A DNA stretch of 8,219 nt from an uncultured Bacteroidales bacterium (lineage in GTDB: Bacteria; Bacteroidota; Bacteroidia; Bacteroidales; P3). Location of the stretch: the NCBI GenBank assembly GCA_947177845.1, contig CAMWVZ010000038.1, forward strand, positions 1-8,219, in the 5' to 3' direction. Positions 8,017 through 8,219 of this stretch are shown here, one piece after another. The notes under the pieces are model-generated. The model was not told the DNA's origin and did not search any database. It saw only the letters and a program-made list of their open reading frames with translations. How positions within the stretch are numbered: position 1 is the first letter of the stretch; each line of letters starts with the position of its first letter. The translations under genes were made by a program, and so were the position numbers.

Positions 8017-8219
8017 ATGAAACATTTTCTGAGATTTATTCCGATTGGGTGGGCGGCGCTCCTTTTGGGGTTGGGCGCTCAAGCGCAGGAAACTCCTGAA
8101 AGTCTGCCTGTGCCCTCCGTTCCCGTGGAAGAGAACAGCGGGGACGCACCGGGTCTGGACAAATGGAATGCCGAAGGAAGGTTGTTTCTTTCCCTCTACG
8201 GACAATACAAGGCCAAGCC
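8017..8219 (+). CDS. Exported protein of unknown function, 5' portion only
   Basis: The frame is open from the ATG at 8017 to the window edge: 67 complete codons plus two bases, with the 3' end missing. The product begins MKHFLRFIPIGWAALLLGLG, a classic Sec signal peptide: positive residues K2, H3 and R6, a hydrophobic core about F7-G20, and an AQA site after A23. Nothing resembles a lipobox cysteine. The mature start is rich in Pro and Glu (ETPESLPVPSVPVEE), which looks like a flexible linker, followed by WNAEGRLFLSLYGQYKAK, where an ordered domain may begin. No family is recognised. The start lies one base after the sprA stop and has no clear Shine-Dalgarno sequence, which suggests coupled translation from the same mRNA. 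A periplasmic or outer-membrane role, possibly tied to SprA, is inference from position and signal peptide only. Confidence 0.85.
   Translation, partial: MKHFLRFIPIGWAALLLGLGAQAQETPESLPVPSVPVEENSGDAPGLDKWNAEGRLFLSLYGQYKAK

Noticed and set aside
1..8219. Mobile elements, CRISPR arrays, tRNA or rRNA genes, attachment sites
   Set aside because: I saw no repeat arrays, transposase-like frames, RNA gene features or terminal repeats. Coding sequence fills the window except 1-97, 695-719 and base 8016.

Overview
The window comes from a member of the Bacteroidota, most likely Bacteroidales. It holds two complete genes and the start of a third, all on the + strand. The assignment rests on three things: an unmistakable SprA/Sov-type giant outer-membrane protein, a -33/-7 promoter of the Bacteroidetes type ahead of the first gene, and translation starts that mostly lack a Shine-Dalgarno sequence. 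The DNA is moderately GC-rich by eye. The genus cannot be told from this sequence.

Layout: bases 1-97 are a short non-coding leader. All three + frames are closed by base 37, so any upstream gene must end by then, and which gene that would be is not visible. The leader carries a promoter match at 11-42. ruvA (98-694) encodes the Holliday-junction-binding subunit of RuvABC. After 25 bases comes sprA (720-8015), an intact 2431-codon gene filling almost 90% of the window. It encodes the outer-membrane translocon of the type IX secretion system (T9SS). One base after its stop codon a third gene starts (8017) and runs off the edge. Its 67 visible codons encode a secretory signal peptide and the start of an exported protein that I do not recognise.

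The arrangement looks like one transcription unit: promoter, ruvA, sprA, exported protein. ruvA next to sprA is, from memory, a recurring neighbourhood in Bacteroidota, and there is no obvious functional link between DNA repair and secretion. The downstream gene is more suggestive, because its product goes to the envelope and its start is so close to the sprA stop that translation is probably coupled.

Nothing here is a clearly new system. The items most worth a second look are the coupled exported protein, the extreme avoidance of TTA, CTA and TCA codons in sprA (which produces very long but spurious antisense reading frames), and an AT-rich patch inside sprA near the inferred start of the C-terminal barrel region. 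I saw no insertion sequence, CRISPR array, tRNA, rRNA or attachment site.
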